Origin: JALZAI01 sp038207565
GTDB taxonomy: Bacteria; Actinomycetota; Actinomycetes; Mycobacteriales; Jatrophihabitantaceae
DNA length: 64,000 nt
Direction of reading: 5' to 3'
NCBI GenBank assembly: GCA_038207565.1
Contig: JBBQZQ010000016.1
Location: 16,965-80,964, forward strand
Each line of letters begins with the position of its first letter. Position 1 is the stretch's first letter. This document shows, in pieces, positions 17,694-26,719 of this stretch. Below the pieces are notes generated by a model that made no database searches, was not told the DNA's origin, and saw only the letters and a list, made by a program, of their open reading frames with translations. The position numbers were made by a program, and so were the translations under genes.

Positions 17694-18614
17694 GTGCGTG
17701 TCCTCGTCGTCTTCAACCCCCACGCGACTGCGACGACGGCGCGGGAGCGCGACGTACTCATCCGAGCGCTCGGCAGCGACACCGACCTAGAGGTCGCTGA
17801 GACAGCCAATCGCGGGCACGCCGCCGCACTCGCCTGCCGCGCGATGCGCAACGGCGCGGATGCGGTGGTGGCCTTCGGTGGCGACGGGACGGTCAATGAG
17901 GTCGTGAACGGCCTGCTGACCGACGGCGTCCACGAGCGCATCCCGGCGCTGGGCGTCATCCCGGCAGGATCCACCAATGTGTTCGCCCGCGCCCTCGGCC
18001 TACCGGTCACCTCGCTCGAGGCCACCGGCGTCGTGCTCGCAGCGCTGCGTAGCGGAGACCGACGTGCCGTGAGCATGGGACGCGCCGACGATCGCTGGTT
18101 CGTCTTCAGTGCGGGCATGGGATTGGACGCCGCGGTGGTCGGCGCCGTCGAGCGGCGCCGACGCAAGGGCAAGAAGTCGACCCACCTGCTCTATGCGCAA
18201 GTCGGCGTTCGCGAGTTCTTCGCAGCCGACCGCCGCCATCCGCGGCTGCACGTCAAACTGGCCGACGGCACCTGCCACGATGACATCTACTTCGTCTTCG
18301 TCACCAATACCGACCCGTGGACGTTCGTCGGGAATCGGGCGCTGCGGCCGACGCCGAACACCGACTTCGACCACGGCTTGGGTATGTATGCCCGCCGCCG
18401 GATGGGCACGGTCGGGACGCTGGTCGGCTTGGCGCGGATGTCCGGGCGCGACCCGAAGGTCGGGGGCCGGGGGGCTGTGCTGGTCGAGGATCTGGACGGG
18501 CTCACCATCACCGCGGACGAGCCGATGCCCGTTCAGGTGGACGGCGACTATTTAGGCCTGCGCGACTCGTTGACCTTCCGCACCGCTGATGCGGCCATCC
18601 ACGTCCTCGTTTAG
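17694..18614 (+). CDS. Diacylglycerol kinase-family lipid kinase
   Basis: A 306-residue member of the DAGK catalytic-domain family (DgkB/YegS/LCB5 type). It starts MRVLVVFNPHAT, has the nucleotide-binding FGGDGTVNEVVNGL near residue 62, and GVIPAGSTNVFARALGLP near residue 88. ALRPTPNTDFDHGL and the C-terminal DGDYLG segment are the late beta-sandwich domain. Expected reaction: ATP-dependent phosphorylation of a lipid alcohol at the membrane. GTG at 17694 fits the family N-terminus exactly. Confidence 0.9.
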   Translation: MRVLVVFNPHATATTARERDVLIRALGSDTDLEVAETANRGHAAALACRAMRNGADAVVAFGGDGTVNEVVNGLLTDGVHERIPALGVIPAGSTNVFARALGLPVTSLEATGVVLAALRSGDRRAVSMGRADDRWFVFSAGMGLDAAVVGAVERRRRKGKKSTHLLYAQVGVREFFAADRRHPRLHVKLADGTCHDDIYFVFVTNTDPWTFVGNRALRPTPNTDFDHGLGMYARRRMGTVGTLVGLARMSGRDPKVGGRGAVLVEDLDGLTITADEPMPVQVDGDYLGLRDSLTFRTADAAIHVLV

Positions 18615-18821
18615 GCGCTTGGTCCAGAACGTCCACTTCAGCCGTCGACGCACCTCGCAATTCCGCGTAGCGTGACTTGCGCGAACAGCGTGCACTGTGG
18701 GTAGACCCTGGGTGCTACCGGTCCGCGCGGGTTTGGAAACGGACCAATCGTGACGTAATGACGCGCGCGTCGGTGAGAATCGATGTGCAGTCACGGGAAG
18801 ACCTTGCCGCAGGTCTACGCT

Positions 18822-18837
18822 CGTGAAAGGATTCACA
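18822..18837. promoter_or_regulatory. CRP/Crp-Fnr type binding site upstream of whiB1
   Basis: CGTGAAAGGATTCACA matches the consensus TGTGA-N6-TCACA at 9 of the 10 specified positions; only the first base differs. It lies 57 bases before the whiB1 start codon. In Mycobacterium tuberculosis whiB1 is controlled by the cAMP receptor protein Rv3676, so a CRP site here is biologically expected. Binding itself is inferred. Confidence 0.6.
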
Positions 18838-18893
18838 AGCGTAGCCGAAGTTCCACCGAAGCTGCTTCGTTACGAGACTGAGGAGAGTAATAC

Positions 18894-19145
18894 ATGGATT
18901 GGCGTCACCGCGCGATCTGCCGTGACGAGGACCCGGAGCTGTTCTTCCCCATCGGGAACACCGGTCCCGCACTGATGCAGATCGAGCAAGCCAAGGCCGT
19001 CTGTCGGCGCTGTCCCGTCATGCAGCAATGCCTGACCTGGGCACTGGAGAGCGGTCAGGACGCCGGCGTATGGGGCGGGCTCTCGGAGGACGAGCGTCGT
19101 GCGCTCAAACGCCGCAATGCCCGGGCGCGTGCCCGGATGGCCTGA
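18894..19145 (+). CDS. whiB1: WhiB1-type iron-sulfur transcription factor
   Basis: An 83-residue WhiB protein. Cys9, Cys37, Cys40 and Cys46 are the four ligands of a [4Fe-4S] cluster, followed by the GVWGGLSEDERR beta-turn that contacts the sigma-A subunit, and a basic C-terminus (KRRNARARARM) for DNA contact. WhiB1 of mycobacteria is essential and senses NO. A GAGGAGAG motif lies about 8 bases before the ATG. The 279-base upstream region contains a CRP-like box. The protein is the right length for WhiB1, not WhiB2 or WhiB7. Confidence 0.93.
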   Translation: MDWRHRAICRDEDPELFFPIGNTGPALMQIEQAKAVCRRCPVMQQCLTWALESGQDAGVWGGLSEDERRALKRRNARARARMA

Positions 19146-19175
19146 CACGCGAAGTCCTACCCCTTACCCCTCGCT

Positions 19176-19203
19176 CGCCGACCGCTGCACCAGGCGGTCG
19201 GCG
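19176..19203. terminator. Hairpin terminator between convergent whiB1 and pdtaS
   Basis: A perfect 10-bp stem, CGCCGACCGC (19176-19185) and its complement (19194-19203), with an 8-base loop lies 30 bases after the whiB1 stop and 43 bases before the end of the opposing kinase gene. No U-run follows, as is common in high-GC actinobacteria. Confidence 0.6.
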
Positions 19204-19245
19204 CGGGCGTCTCAGCTGAACGGCGCTATCGGGCTCCGAGCGAGG

Positions 19246-20760
19246 TCAGCCACCGACGCGCGCCCGGCGCCCCAACGGCATGCTGACGACGGCCTGCGCG
19301 CCGCCGCCGCTCTCGCGGCCACCGTATTCGACGGTGCCACTGAGCTCGGCCGTCACCAGCGTCCGCACGATTTGTAGCCCCAACTGGCCGCTTCCGTCTT
19401 CGACGAAGTCTTGCGGAAGGCCCACACCGTCGTCGAGCACGGACACGGTCAGCCGGCCCCGTCCACGAACGGCCGAGACGAGCACCTCGCCGCTCGCGCG
19501 GTCCGAGAACGCGTGCTCGAGCGCATTCTGGACGAGTTCGGTGATCACGAGCACCATTGGCGTAGCCATGTCGGCCGAGATTTCACCGAAGGTACCTTCT
19601 CGTCGCAGCCGGATGCGTCCACCCGACCCCATGACGTCCCCGAGCATGCCCAGCAGGCGATCGACGATGGCGTCGAACTCGACCTCCTCGTCGATCGAGC
19701 CGGACAGCGTGTCGTGGACGAGTGCGATCGAACTGACCCGCCGCATCGACTCCTCCAGCGCGACGCGCGCCTCGGGCACCGAGACTCGGCGTGCCTGCAG
19801 ACGGAGCAGAGCCGCCACGGTCTGCAGGTTGTTCTTCACCCGATGATGGATCTCGCGGATCGTCGCGTCCTTGCTCATGATCTGGCGGTCGCGTCGGCGC
19901 AGCTCCGTGACGTCTTGCATCAGCAGCAGGGCGCCGAGCGTCTCACCGCGGGGACGCAGTGGGAGCGCCCGGAACAGAATGATCGCGCCGCCTCCCTCGA
20001 CCTCGATCGAGGCGGGCTGCCCGCCGTCGATCGCCGCGACCACCGACTCGCCCAGATCGCTCGCGTCGAAGGGGTCGTCGGCGACAGCGCTGGTCAGCGC
20101 GTCTACCGGTTCGCCGATGATTGGGCCGTTCACACCGAGCCGGGTGAACGCCGACACCGCGTTGGGGCTGGCATAGATGATCGTCGCGTCGCGTTCGAGC
20201 CGCATCAGACCGTCACCGACACGAGGTCCTGATCCCTCCTCGCTGCTGGCGTTCGCATTCGGGAACGTGCCGTCGACGATCATTGCGGACAGGTCGGCCG
20301 CAGACTGCAGATAGACCAGTTCGAGCTGGCTGGGGGTGCGGACGCTGGCCAGGTTCGCGTCCTTGCCGAGGACGGCGATGACCTCGCCCTCGAGGCGGAC
20401 CGGTATGGCCTCGCGGCGGATCGGCAGGTCGCCGTTCCAGTCGGGTTCGCTCTCGCGGTAGGTGCGTCCCTCGGTCAGCGCGATCCGCAACGGTGTTACC
20501 CGCTCGCCACGCTGCAGGGCGCCGACCTGGTCGTGTTGGTAAGCGGTCGGCCCCGTCGTCGGGCGGCACTGCGCAGCGCAGACAAAGGCAAGGCTGCCGC
20601 CCGCGTCTCCCTCGGCGAGGGTGACCGGAACCCAGAGTAGGAGGTCGGCGAAGGAGAGGTCTGAAAGCAGCTGCCACTCCCCCACCAGGCGCTGCAGATG
20701 GTCGACCTGCACCTCGCTCAGCGCCGTGCGGGCCGCGAGTAGATCCGACAATGCCGACAC
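19246..20760 (-). CDS. pdtaS: Sensor histidine kinase PdtaS
   Basis: A 504-residue soluble kinase of the HisKA_2 type. The N-terminus (LSDLLAARTALSE..VDHLQRLVGEWQLLSDLSFADLLLW) is the GAF domain of mycobacterial PdtaS, followed by a PAS domain (about 180-285), then IREIHHRVKNNLQTVAALLR with the phospho-accepting His, and the HATPase domain with ELVQNALEHAF and VLDDGVGLP. PdtaS phosphorylates the RNA-binding antiterminator PdtaR, which is not in this window. GTG at 20760 is chosen from the match to the family N-terminus; the frame is open 31 codons further but that stretch is Arg/Cys-rich and unlike the family. Confidence 0.93.
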   Translation of the reverse strand: MSALSDLLAARTALSEVQVDHLQRLVGEWQLLSDLSFADLLLWVPVTLAEGDAGGSLAFVCAAQCRPTTGPTAYQHDQVGALQRGERVTPLRIALTEGRTYRESEPDWNGDLPIRREAIPVRLEGEVIAVLGKDANLASVRTPSQLELVYLQSAADLSAMIVDGTFPNANASSEEGSGPRVGDGLMRLERDATIIYASPNAVSAFTRLGVNGPIIGEPVDALTSAVADDPFDASDLGESVVAAIDGGQPASIEVEGGGAIILFRALPLRPRGETLGALLLMQDVTELRRRDRQIMSKDATIREIHHRVKNNLQTVAALLRLQARRVSVPEARVALEESMRRVSSIALVHDTLSGSIDEEVEFDAIVDRLLGMLGDVMGSGGRIRLRREGTFGEISADMATPMVLVITELVQNALEHAFSDRASGEVLVSAVRGRGRLTVSVLDDGVGLPQDFVEDGSGQLGLQIVRTLVTAELSGTVEYGGRESGGGAQAVVSMPLGRRARVGG

Positions 20761-20903
20761 GCAAGTCAGCCTGCCACGTCCGTACCCGCGGCCACACGAG
20801 GCCCGGCCGAGTTGTCGGCACTGTGTGCCAAAACCGCGAAACACGGTGGTCAAGCGCTATCGTCACTCGCGCCATCCGTTGCGTCGTTGCTCAGGAGGCC
20901 ACG

Positions 20904-21155
20904 ATGAAGTCCGATCACGACTCGCCAGCCACACCGGGGAACAGGTCACTGTCCACCGGGACCAAGATCGTCGTCGGGGTGTTATTGGCGATCCCGATGC
21001 TCGCGCTGGCCCTGGTCCCGACGTACTCGAAGCAAACCCCGAAGGTGCTCGGCTTCCCGTTCTTCTACTGGTATCAGCTGGTGTGGGTCGTGCTCGCCTC
21101 GGTCTTCACCTACTCCGCGTTCATCGTGATCAAGCGCGCGCGGGGTGAGCGGTGA
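20904..21155 (+). CDS. DUF3311 small membrane subunit of a symporter pair
   Basis: An 83-residue protein with two hydrophobic helices (about 22-42 and 50-75, with FPFFYWYQLVWVV typical of DUF3311). CAGGAGG lies 5 bases before the ATG at 20904. It is followed by a sodium/solute symporter gene with overlapping stop and start, the usual DUF3311-SSS pair; the small protein is presumed to be an accessory subunit. It is divergent from pdtaS, 143 bases apart. Confidence 0.85.
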   Translation: MKSDHDSPATPGNRSLSTGTKIVVGVLLAIPMLALALVPTYSKQTPKVLGFPFFYWYQLVWVVLASVFTYSAFIVIKRARGER

Positions 21156-22915
21156 GCCCGCTCGCCGCGGGGAGCGGCGTCAACGGTGTCGAGCTCGGAA
21201 TCGTCATCTTCTTCTTCGTCATTGTCACCTTCGGCGGGTTCATCGCCGTGCGGTGGCGTCGTGCCGAGTCGATGGACAGCCTCGACGAGTGGGGCCTGGG
21301 CGGCCGTGGCTTCGGGACGATCGTCACCTGGTTCCTGCTCGGCGGCGATCTCTACACCGCGTACACATTCGTCGCTGTCCCTGCGGCGATGTTCGCAACG
21401 GGCGCGGTGGCTGGGTTCTTCGCCGTGCCGTACACGATCGTCGCCTACCCGATCATCTTCATCTTCCTGCCGCGCCTCTGGTCGGTCGCGCACCGCCGTG
21501 GCTACGTGACGCCCGCCGACTTCGTGCGTGGACGCTACGGCAGCCGCTACCTCGCGCTGGCGGTCGCGATCACCGGCATCATCGCGACGATGCCCTACAT
21601 TGCCTTGCAGCTCGTCGGCATCCAGGCCGTGCTCGACACGATGGGCCTCGGCGGTTCGGGCAACGTGTTCATCCGCGACCTGCCGCTGATCATCGCGTTC
21701 GCAGTGCTCGCCGCCTACACCTACTCCTCCGGCCTGCGCGCGCCGGCGCTGATCGCGTTCGTCAAGGACACCCTGATCTACATCGTCATCGTGGTGGCGA
21801 TCATCTACGTCGGCGTGAAGATCGGCTTCGGCGACATGTTCGACGCAGCTCAGACGAAGCTGACCACCGTTAACCCCGTCACCAAGAAGCCGGCGGGTGC
21901 CTTCATCACCGGCGACCCGACGTACTGGGCCTACGGGACACTCGCCTTCGGCTCGGCGCTGGCGTTGTTCATGTACCCCCATTCGATGACCGGCGTGCTC
22001 GCCAGCCGGTCGCGCAACACGATCCGGCGCAACGCCGCGATCCTGCCGGTGTACTCGCTCATGCTGGCGTTACTGGCGCTGCTCGGCTACGCGGCGATCG
22101 CCAAGAAGACGTCGGTGTTCGGACAGGACGGCGTGGCGAATCCACAGCTCGCGGTGCCGCACTTCTTCCAGCAAGTATTCCCGTCCTGGTTTGCCGGTGT
22201 GGGGTTCTCGGCCATCGCGATCGGCGCTCTCGTCCCCGCGGCGATCATGTCCATCGCAGCGGCGAACCTGTTTACCCGCAACATCTACCGCGAGTTCCTC
22301 AAGCCGGATGCGACGCCGAAACAAGAGTCGCAGGTCGCCAAGATCACGTCACTGGTGGTGAAGTTCGGCGCCCTGCTGTTCGTGCTGGGCCTCGACCGGC
22401 AGAACGCGATCAACCTGCAACTGCTGGGCGGGGTGTGGATCCTGCAGACAATCCTGGCGATCGTCGTGGGTCTGTACACGCGGTGGTTCCACCGCTGGGC
22501 GTTACTTGCCGGCTGGGCGGTCGCGATCGTGTACGGCACGCTCATGGCCTACCGGCAGGAGGTGCCGATTGCCACAACCAAGCTGGTGGACGGTGAGCCG
22601 GTTACCACTGTCAACGGCACCCGCCACTTCGGCGCCTCGATCGCAAACTTCCCGTTCACCGACACCAAGGTCTACATCGCGATCTCGGCGCTCGTCATCA
22701 ACGCCCTGATCGCAGTGGTGCTGACCCTCATCCTGCGTGCCCTCAAGGCGCCCGCGGGAACCGACGAAACAGAGCCCGACGACTACTACTCCGACGCTCA
22801 GTCACCGGATGTCATCGCTGCGGCCGAGTACGAGTTCAGCGGTGCGGAACCGACGGGGTCAGGGTCGCCGGTAGCGGATCCGGCACGGCACAGGACAGCT
22901 CCCGACGATCATTGA
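21152..22915 (+). CDS. Sodium:solute symporter (SSS family, monocarboxylate-type)
   Basis: A 587-residue SSS transporter with about 13 membrane helices. Family signatures include GLGGRGFGTIVTWFLLGGDLYTAYTF with the unwound first core helix and PHSMTGVLASRSRNTIRRNA, a conserved loop in MctP/YhjB-like members. The substrate is probably a monocarboxylate or amino acid; this is from the pairing with DUF3311, not proven. GTG at 21152 overlaps the TGA of the preceding gene. The C-terminal 50 residues are hydrophilic and acidic. Confidence 0.88.
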   Translation: MSPLAAGSGVNGVELGIVIFFFVIVTFGGFIAVRWRRAESMDSLDEWGLGGRGFGTIVTWFLLGGDLYTAYTFVAVPAAMFATGAVAGFFAVPYTIVAYPIIFIFLPRLWSVAHRRGYVTPADFVRGRYGSRYLALAVAITGIIATMPYIALQLVGIQAVLDTMGLGGSGNVFIRDLPLIIAFAVLAAYTYSSGLRAPALIAFVKDTLIYIVIVVAIIYVGVKIGFGDMFDAAQTKLTTVNPVTKKPAGAFITGDPTYWAYGTLAFGSALALFMYPHSMTGVLASRSRNTIRRNAAILPVYSLMLALLALLGYAAIAKKTSVFGQDGVANPQLAVPHFFQQVFPSWFAGVGFSAIAIGALVPAAIMSIAAANLFTRNIYREFLKPDATPKQESQVAKITSLVVKFGALLFVLGLDRQNAINLQLLGGVWILQTILAIVVGLYTRWFHRWALLAGWAVAIVYGTLMAYRQEVPIATTKLVDGEPVTTVNGTRHFGASIANFPFTDTKVYIAISALVINALIAVVLTLILRALKAPAGTDETEPDDYYSDAQSPDVIAAAEYEFSGAEPTGSGSPVADPARHRTAPDDH

Positions 22916-22937
22916 CGTGCGGCGTACCGTGACCAAC

Positions 22938-22963
22938 CGGCGCTGAGCGTCGGTCGAGCGCCG
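22938..22963. terminator. Hairpin between convergent symporter and rsrA genes
   Basis: CGGCGCT (22938-22944) pairs with AGCGCCG (22957-22963) across a 12-base loop in the 78-base gap between the symporter stop and the end of rsrA. It is GC-rich without a U-run; a bidirectional role is plausible. Confidence 0.45.
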
Positions 22964-22993
22964 CGCAGATCACGCGAGCGAGCGTGACACGAC

Positions 22994-23284
22994 CTACTCG
23001 GCGCGGAATTCCCGGTGGCCGGTCTCGAGTGTGAGCTCGGTGATCCGCACCCGCACCCGCTGGTGGAGACTGGCCGGCGCCACGTCGCCGCCGCAACAGC
23101 GAGCGATGAGCGCTCGCACGTCTTGCTCGAGGCCGAACTGGCGCAGGCACGGTCCGCACTGTGCGAGGTGCTGGCGGATCCGTCCCTTTGTGGCGTCGTC
23201 GGTCTCGTCGTCGAGATAGACGTACAACTCGTCCAGGACATCGCCACAGTCGATGTTTCCGGGACCGAATCCCATTCCCTTCAT
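22994..23284 (-). CDS. rsrA: Zinc-binding anti-sigma factor RsrA
   Basis: A 96-residue ZAS-family anti-sigma factor that holds SigR inactive until thiol oxidation forms a disulfide and ejects zinc. The HxxxCxxC motif is intact as HLAQCGPC near residues 39-46, with the extra upstream Cys in NIDCGDVL and a CC pair near 64. The start codon overlaps the end of sigR by 4 bases (ATGA type), ensuring coupled synthesis of the pair. Confidence 0.93.
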   Translation of the reverse strand: MKGMGFGPGNIDCGDVLDELYVYLDDETDDATKGRIRQHLAQCGPCLRQFGLEQDVRALIARCCGGDVAPASLHQRVRVRITELTLETGHREFRAE

Positions 23285-23874
23285 GACTCGCCTCCGACAG
23301 TGGTCGGGATCAACCCGCGGCCGCGGGCGTAATCACCGAGCAGGGTCTGCAACTGCTTGCGGCCACGATGCAGCCGCGACATAACAGTCCCGATTGGCGT
23401 ACCCATGATCTCGGCGATCTCCTTGTACGCAAAGCCCTCGACGTCCGCGAGGTACACCGCGAGCCGGAAGTCCTCCGGCAGCGCCTGCAGGGCGTCCTTG
23501 ACGTCGGAGTCGGGCAGATGGTCGAGCGCTTCCATCTCCGCGGAGCGCAGCCCGCTGGACGTATGCGACTCAGCGCGCGCGAGCTGCCAGTCCTCGACGT
23601 CCTCGTTGCCGGACTCGAGCGGCTGGCGCTGCTTCTTCCGGTAGTTGTTGATGAAGGTGTTGGTCAGGATGCGGTACAGCCACGCCTTGAGATTGGTGCC
23701 CTCAGTGAACTGGTGAAACGCCGCGAAGGCCTTTACGTAGGTCTCCTGCACGAGATCCTCGGCGTCGGCCGGGTTCCGGGTCATCCGCATTCCCGCCGCG
23801 TAGAGCTGGTCCAGGAAAGGCAGCGCATCGCGCTCGAACCGCGCCCGGCGCTGCTCGACCGTCTCTTCCGCCAC
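23281..23874 (-). CDS. sigR: Thiol-oxidative stress ECF sigma factor SigR/SigH
   Basis: A 197-residue ECF sigma factor. Region 2 reads MRMTRNPADAEDLVQETYVKAFAAF and LKAWLYRILTNTFINNYRKKQRQP, nearly as in SigR/SigH; region 4 ends with IAEIMGTPIGTVMSRLHRGRKQL. GTG at 23874 is chosen because AGAGGAG lies 5 bases before it. The frame is also open upstream through an ATG at 23997 preceded by AAGGAG, giving a possible isoform with a 41-residue N-terminal extension (see findings). A SigR-type promoter lies at 24034-24059 on the same strand, so the gene is autoregulated. It is in operon with rsrA. Confidence 0.95.
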   Translation of the reverse strand: MAEETVEQRRARFERDALPFLDQLYAAGMRMTRNPADAEDLVQETYVKAFAAFHQFTEGTNLKAWLYRILTNTFINNYRKKQRQPLESGNEDVEDWQLARAESHTSSGLRSAEMEALDHLPDSDVKDALQALPEDFRLAVYLADVEGFAYKEIAEIMGTPIGTVMSRLHRGRKQLQTLLGDYARGRGLIPTTVGGES

Positions 23875-24033
23875 TGTGCTCCTCTCAGCGCGGCCGATGC
23901 TCATCGGCTCCGGCTCGCGAAAAGAGGATATCGCGCCCGATGGCAGGGATCGGATCGCGTAGGCGACCTCGGACTCACGGGCAATTGACGTGATCATGCG
24001 GGCTGTCACTCCTTGACTGACGACACCCGCAAC

Positions 24034-24059
24034 AACCGTATCCGGCGGCGGCGCATTCC
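24034..24059 (-). promoter_or_regulatory. SigR-dependent promoter of sigR-rsrA
   Basis: Read on the minus strand, GGAAT (plus 24055-24059) is followed by 18 bases and GTT (plus 24034-24036), then another GTT. This is the exact consensus GGAAT-N18-GTT of SigR/SigH promoters. It lies about 160 bases upstream of the preferred sigR start and about 37 bases upstream of the alternative ATG at 23997, so transcripts from it can carry both starts. Confidence 0.8.
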
Positions 24060-24106
24060 GATCGGGGCCGCCGTTCGCGGTTGCCGGATGCTTGTAACGT
24101 CCTTTC

Positions 24107-24583
24107 GTGGCCACCGGAACGCCGGCGACGGCGCTGTTGACCGAGCGCGGCGTCGCCTTCGACCTGCACCCCTACGAGCACGATCCTCGTGCCGAGGCCT
24201 ACGGCGAGGAGGCCGCTGCGGCGCTCGGCATCGACCCGCACCGCATCTTCAAGACCTTGATCGCGACGGTGGACGGCTCGCTGGTGTGTGCCGTCGTGCC
24301 GGTGGCCGGACGCCTGGACCTCAAGGCACTGGCGGCGGCGGTCGGCGGCAAGCGCGCCGCCATGGCCGAGCCTGCCAAAGCCGCTCGGGCCACCGGCTAC
24401 GTCGTCGGTGGCATCTCGCCGCTCGGGCACCGGTCGCGGTTGCCAGTGGTCGTGGACGAGTCCGCAGCCACCTTCAGCACCGTGTTCGTGTCGGCAGGCA
24501 AGCGCGGGCTGCAGGTCGAACTCTCCCCCGCCGACCTGGTCGCGGCCGCCGGGGCGACACTGGCGACGATCGGGGCGCCCTGA
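24107..24583 (+). CDS. ybaK: Cys-tRNA(Pro) deacylase YbaK family
   Basis: A 158-residue single-domain aminoacyl-tRNA editing protein. It begins TPATALLTERGVAFDLHPYEHD and has AAALGIDPHRIFKTLIATVDG, with the catalytic Lys of the YbaK/ProX family in RIFKTL, and GGISPLGHRSRLPVVVDESA near residue 105. It hydrolyses mischarged Cys-tRNA(Pro). It is divergent from sigR: the SigR promoter lies within the upstream gap. GTG at 24107 fits the family N-terminus. Confidence 0.92.
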   Translation: MATGTPATALLTERGVAFDLHPYEHDPRAEAYGEEAAAALGIDPHRIFKTLIATVDGSLVCAVVPVAGRLDLKALAAAVGGKRAAMAEPAKAARATGYVVGGISPLGHRSRLPVVVDESAATFSTVFVSAGKRGLQVELSPADLVAAAGATLATIGAP

Positions 24584-24631
24584 GCCGGGCAGGCTTCTGC
24601 GAACATCGCCGCGCTGCTCACAGCTCCAACC

Positions 24632-26653
24632 TCACAGCTCTACGTGGGAACCCATCACGACGGTCCGCTCCTCAGGCAGCCGGAAGTAGATGGAGGGGCT
24701 CGCCGCGTTGTGCGCGAGACCGATGAACAGCTTCTTCCGCCAGCGGTTCATGCCAGGGCGCTCGCTCGGCAGGATCGAAATCCGGGAGAGGAAGTAGAAC
24801 GCCGTGTCGGGGTCCACGTCGAGCTCGGAACTCAACCCGCGGGCTGCCTGGATGGCGGCCGGCACATCCTGGTCGTCCTGGAATCCGAACCGCGCCGTCA
24901 AGTGCACGATGCCGTCGTCGACGTAACCGAGGTCGTCGAAACTGAATCGGTCATCGGGATGGACGTAGGGCACGTTCTCCGACAACACCGACACGATCAC
25001 CACATGCTCGTGCAGCACATGGTTGAACTCAGCGTTGGCGCGCAGCGCGAGCGGGGTGGTCTCGTTCGTGGGATGCGGGAAGACCGCCGTTCCCGGAACG
25101 CGGGTGAGCTGCTCGGAACGCATGTGCTCCACGAAGTCGTCCAGCGGACCCTCGAGGTCCTGGCGGCGGCCGGTGACGATCCGACGCCCCCGCTGCCAGG
25201 TCGTCATGACGGTGATGACGGCGGCAGCGATCAGCAGCGGCAGCCAGCCGCCGTGCACGACCTTGGTCAGGTTGGCGGCGAAGTAGGTGACCTCAGCGCC
25301 CAGGAAGACGACGCCGGTGAGGACGAGCTGCCACTTCTTCCAGTGCCACACGTTTGCCGCGACGATCAGGAACAGGCTTGTCGTGAGTATCAAGGTTCCG
25401 GTCACGGCGAGCCCGTAGGCGGTTGCCAGCTTCTCCGAGGACCCGAACGTCAGCATCAGCAGCAGCACGCCACCGAACAGCAACCAGTTCACCGCGGGGA
25501 CGTAGATCTGCCCGCTCTCCTCCGTGGAGGTGTGCCGGACGGTGAGGTGCGGCAGGAAGCCGAGCCGGACGGCCTGGCGCGACACCGAGAATGCCCCGGA
25601 GATGACGGCCTGCGACGCGATGACTGTGGCAATGGTCGCCAGGACCACCATCGGCACCCGCGCCCACCCGGGCACCATCAGGAAGAACGGCGACGTGACC
25701 GCCTTCGGGCGGTCCAGGATCAACGCGCCCTGGCCCAGGTAGTTGAGGATCAGCGCGGGGAACACGACCAGGAACCACGCGCGCCGGATGGGCGAACGGC
25801 CGAAGTGGCCCATGTCCGCGTAGAGGGCTTCCGCCCCAGTGATCGACAGGACCACCGCGCCCATCGCGATGAACGCGATGTAGGGATGGTCGGCGAAGAA
25901 GCTGACCACGTAGGTGGGCGACAGGCTGCGCAGGACGCCCGGCGACGCGACGATGTGCGGCACGCCGATCGCGGCGATGCTGATGAACCAGAGCACCATC
26001 ACCGGGCCGAACAACCGGCCGACGAGATGGGTGCCCCAGCGCTGGACCACGAACAGGACAGTCAGGATCGCGACGCCGATGGGCAGCACATAGTCCGACA
26101 GGCTGGGCGCCGCAACCTTGAGGCCCTCGACGGAGGACAGCACGGAGATGGCCGGCGTGATCACGCTGTCGCCGTAGAACAGCGAGGCCCCCACGACGCC
26201 CAACATCATCGCGACGGCGACGAGACGCCCCCCGCCCTGGATGCGTGCTCTGGCCAGCGCTGCCAGCGCCATGACGCCGCCCTCGCCATCGTTGTCGGCA
26301 CGCAGGATGAACACGACGTACTTGATCGACACGATCAGTGTCACCGACCAGAAGACCAGTGAGATGACGCCGTACACGTCACTGTCGGTCGGCCGGACGG
26401 CGTTGTGGTCGACGGAGAACACGGTCTGCAACGCGTACAGCGGGCTGGTACCGATGTCGCCGTAGACGATCCCCAGAGCGCCGAGAGCAAGACCGAACAT
26501 CCCGCCGCTGTGCGACGCCGGGTGGGCCCGGTTGCCGCCTGGACGGCCGGCGGCCGTACGGGCCCTGCCCGGCTCTCCAGCACCCGCGCCACCGTCGGTG
26601 GCTTCCGGGCCGGGCTCGGCGCCCTCGCCCGTCGTGGTGCTTGCTCCGGTCAT
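24632..26653 (-). CDS. kup: KUP-type potassium uptake transporter
   Basis: A 673-residue K+ importer of the KUP/HAK family with about 12 membrane helices followed by a cytosolic C-terminal domain of about 180 residues. Signature segments are LALGALGIVYGDIGTSPLYALQT near residue 60, NDGEGGVMALAAL and FYGDSVITPAISVLSSVEG. The N-terminal 50 residues are a Gly/Ala/Pro-rich tail not shared with most members. It is convergent with ybaK with 48 bases between. Confidence 0.94.
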   Translation of the reverse strand: MTGASTTTGEGAEPGPEATDGGAGAGEPGRARTAAGRPGGNRAHPASHSGGMFGLALGALGIVYGDIGTSPLYALQTVFSVDHNAVRPTDSDVYGVISLVFWSVTLIVSIKYVVFILRADNDGEGGVMALAALARARIQGGGRLVAVAMMLGVVGASLFYGDSVITPAISVLSSVEGLKVAAPSLSDYVLPIGVAILTVLFVVQRWGTHLVGRLFGPVMVLWFISIAAIGVPHIVASPGVLRSLSPTYVVSFFADHPYIAFIAMGAVVLSITGAEALYADMGHFGRSPIRRAWFLVVFPALILNYLGQGALILDRPKAVTSPFFLMVPGWARVPMVVLATIATVIASQAVISGAFSVSRQAVRLGFLPHLTVRHTSTEESGQIYVPAVNWLLFGGVLLLMLTFGSSEKLATAYGLAVTGTLILTTSLFLIVAANVWHWKKWQLVLTGVVFLGAEVTYFAANLTKVVHGGWLPLLIAAAVITVMTTWQRGRRIVTGRRQDLEGPLDDFVEHMRSEQLTRVPGTAVFPHPTNETTPLALRANAEFNHVLHEHVVIVSVLSENVPYVHPDDRFSFDDLGYVDDGIVHLTARFGFQDDQDVPAAIQAARGLSSELDVDPDTAFYFLSRISILPSERPGMNRWRKKLFIGLAHNAASPSIYFRLPEERTVVMGSHVEL

Positions 26654-26719
26654 GTGCCCAGTCTGCCTACCGTGCGGGATCCGGCAGCGAGCGCCGGCGG
26701 CCGGTACCGACCTACGGGC

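Noticed and set aside
24644..26362. 572-codon open frame antisense to kup
   Set aside because: Same type of high-GC shadow (His/Asp/Arg/Gly-rich) while the sense strand encodes a clear transporter.
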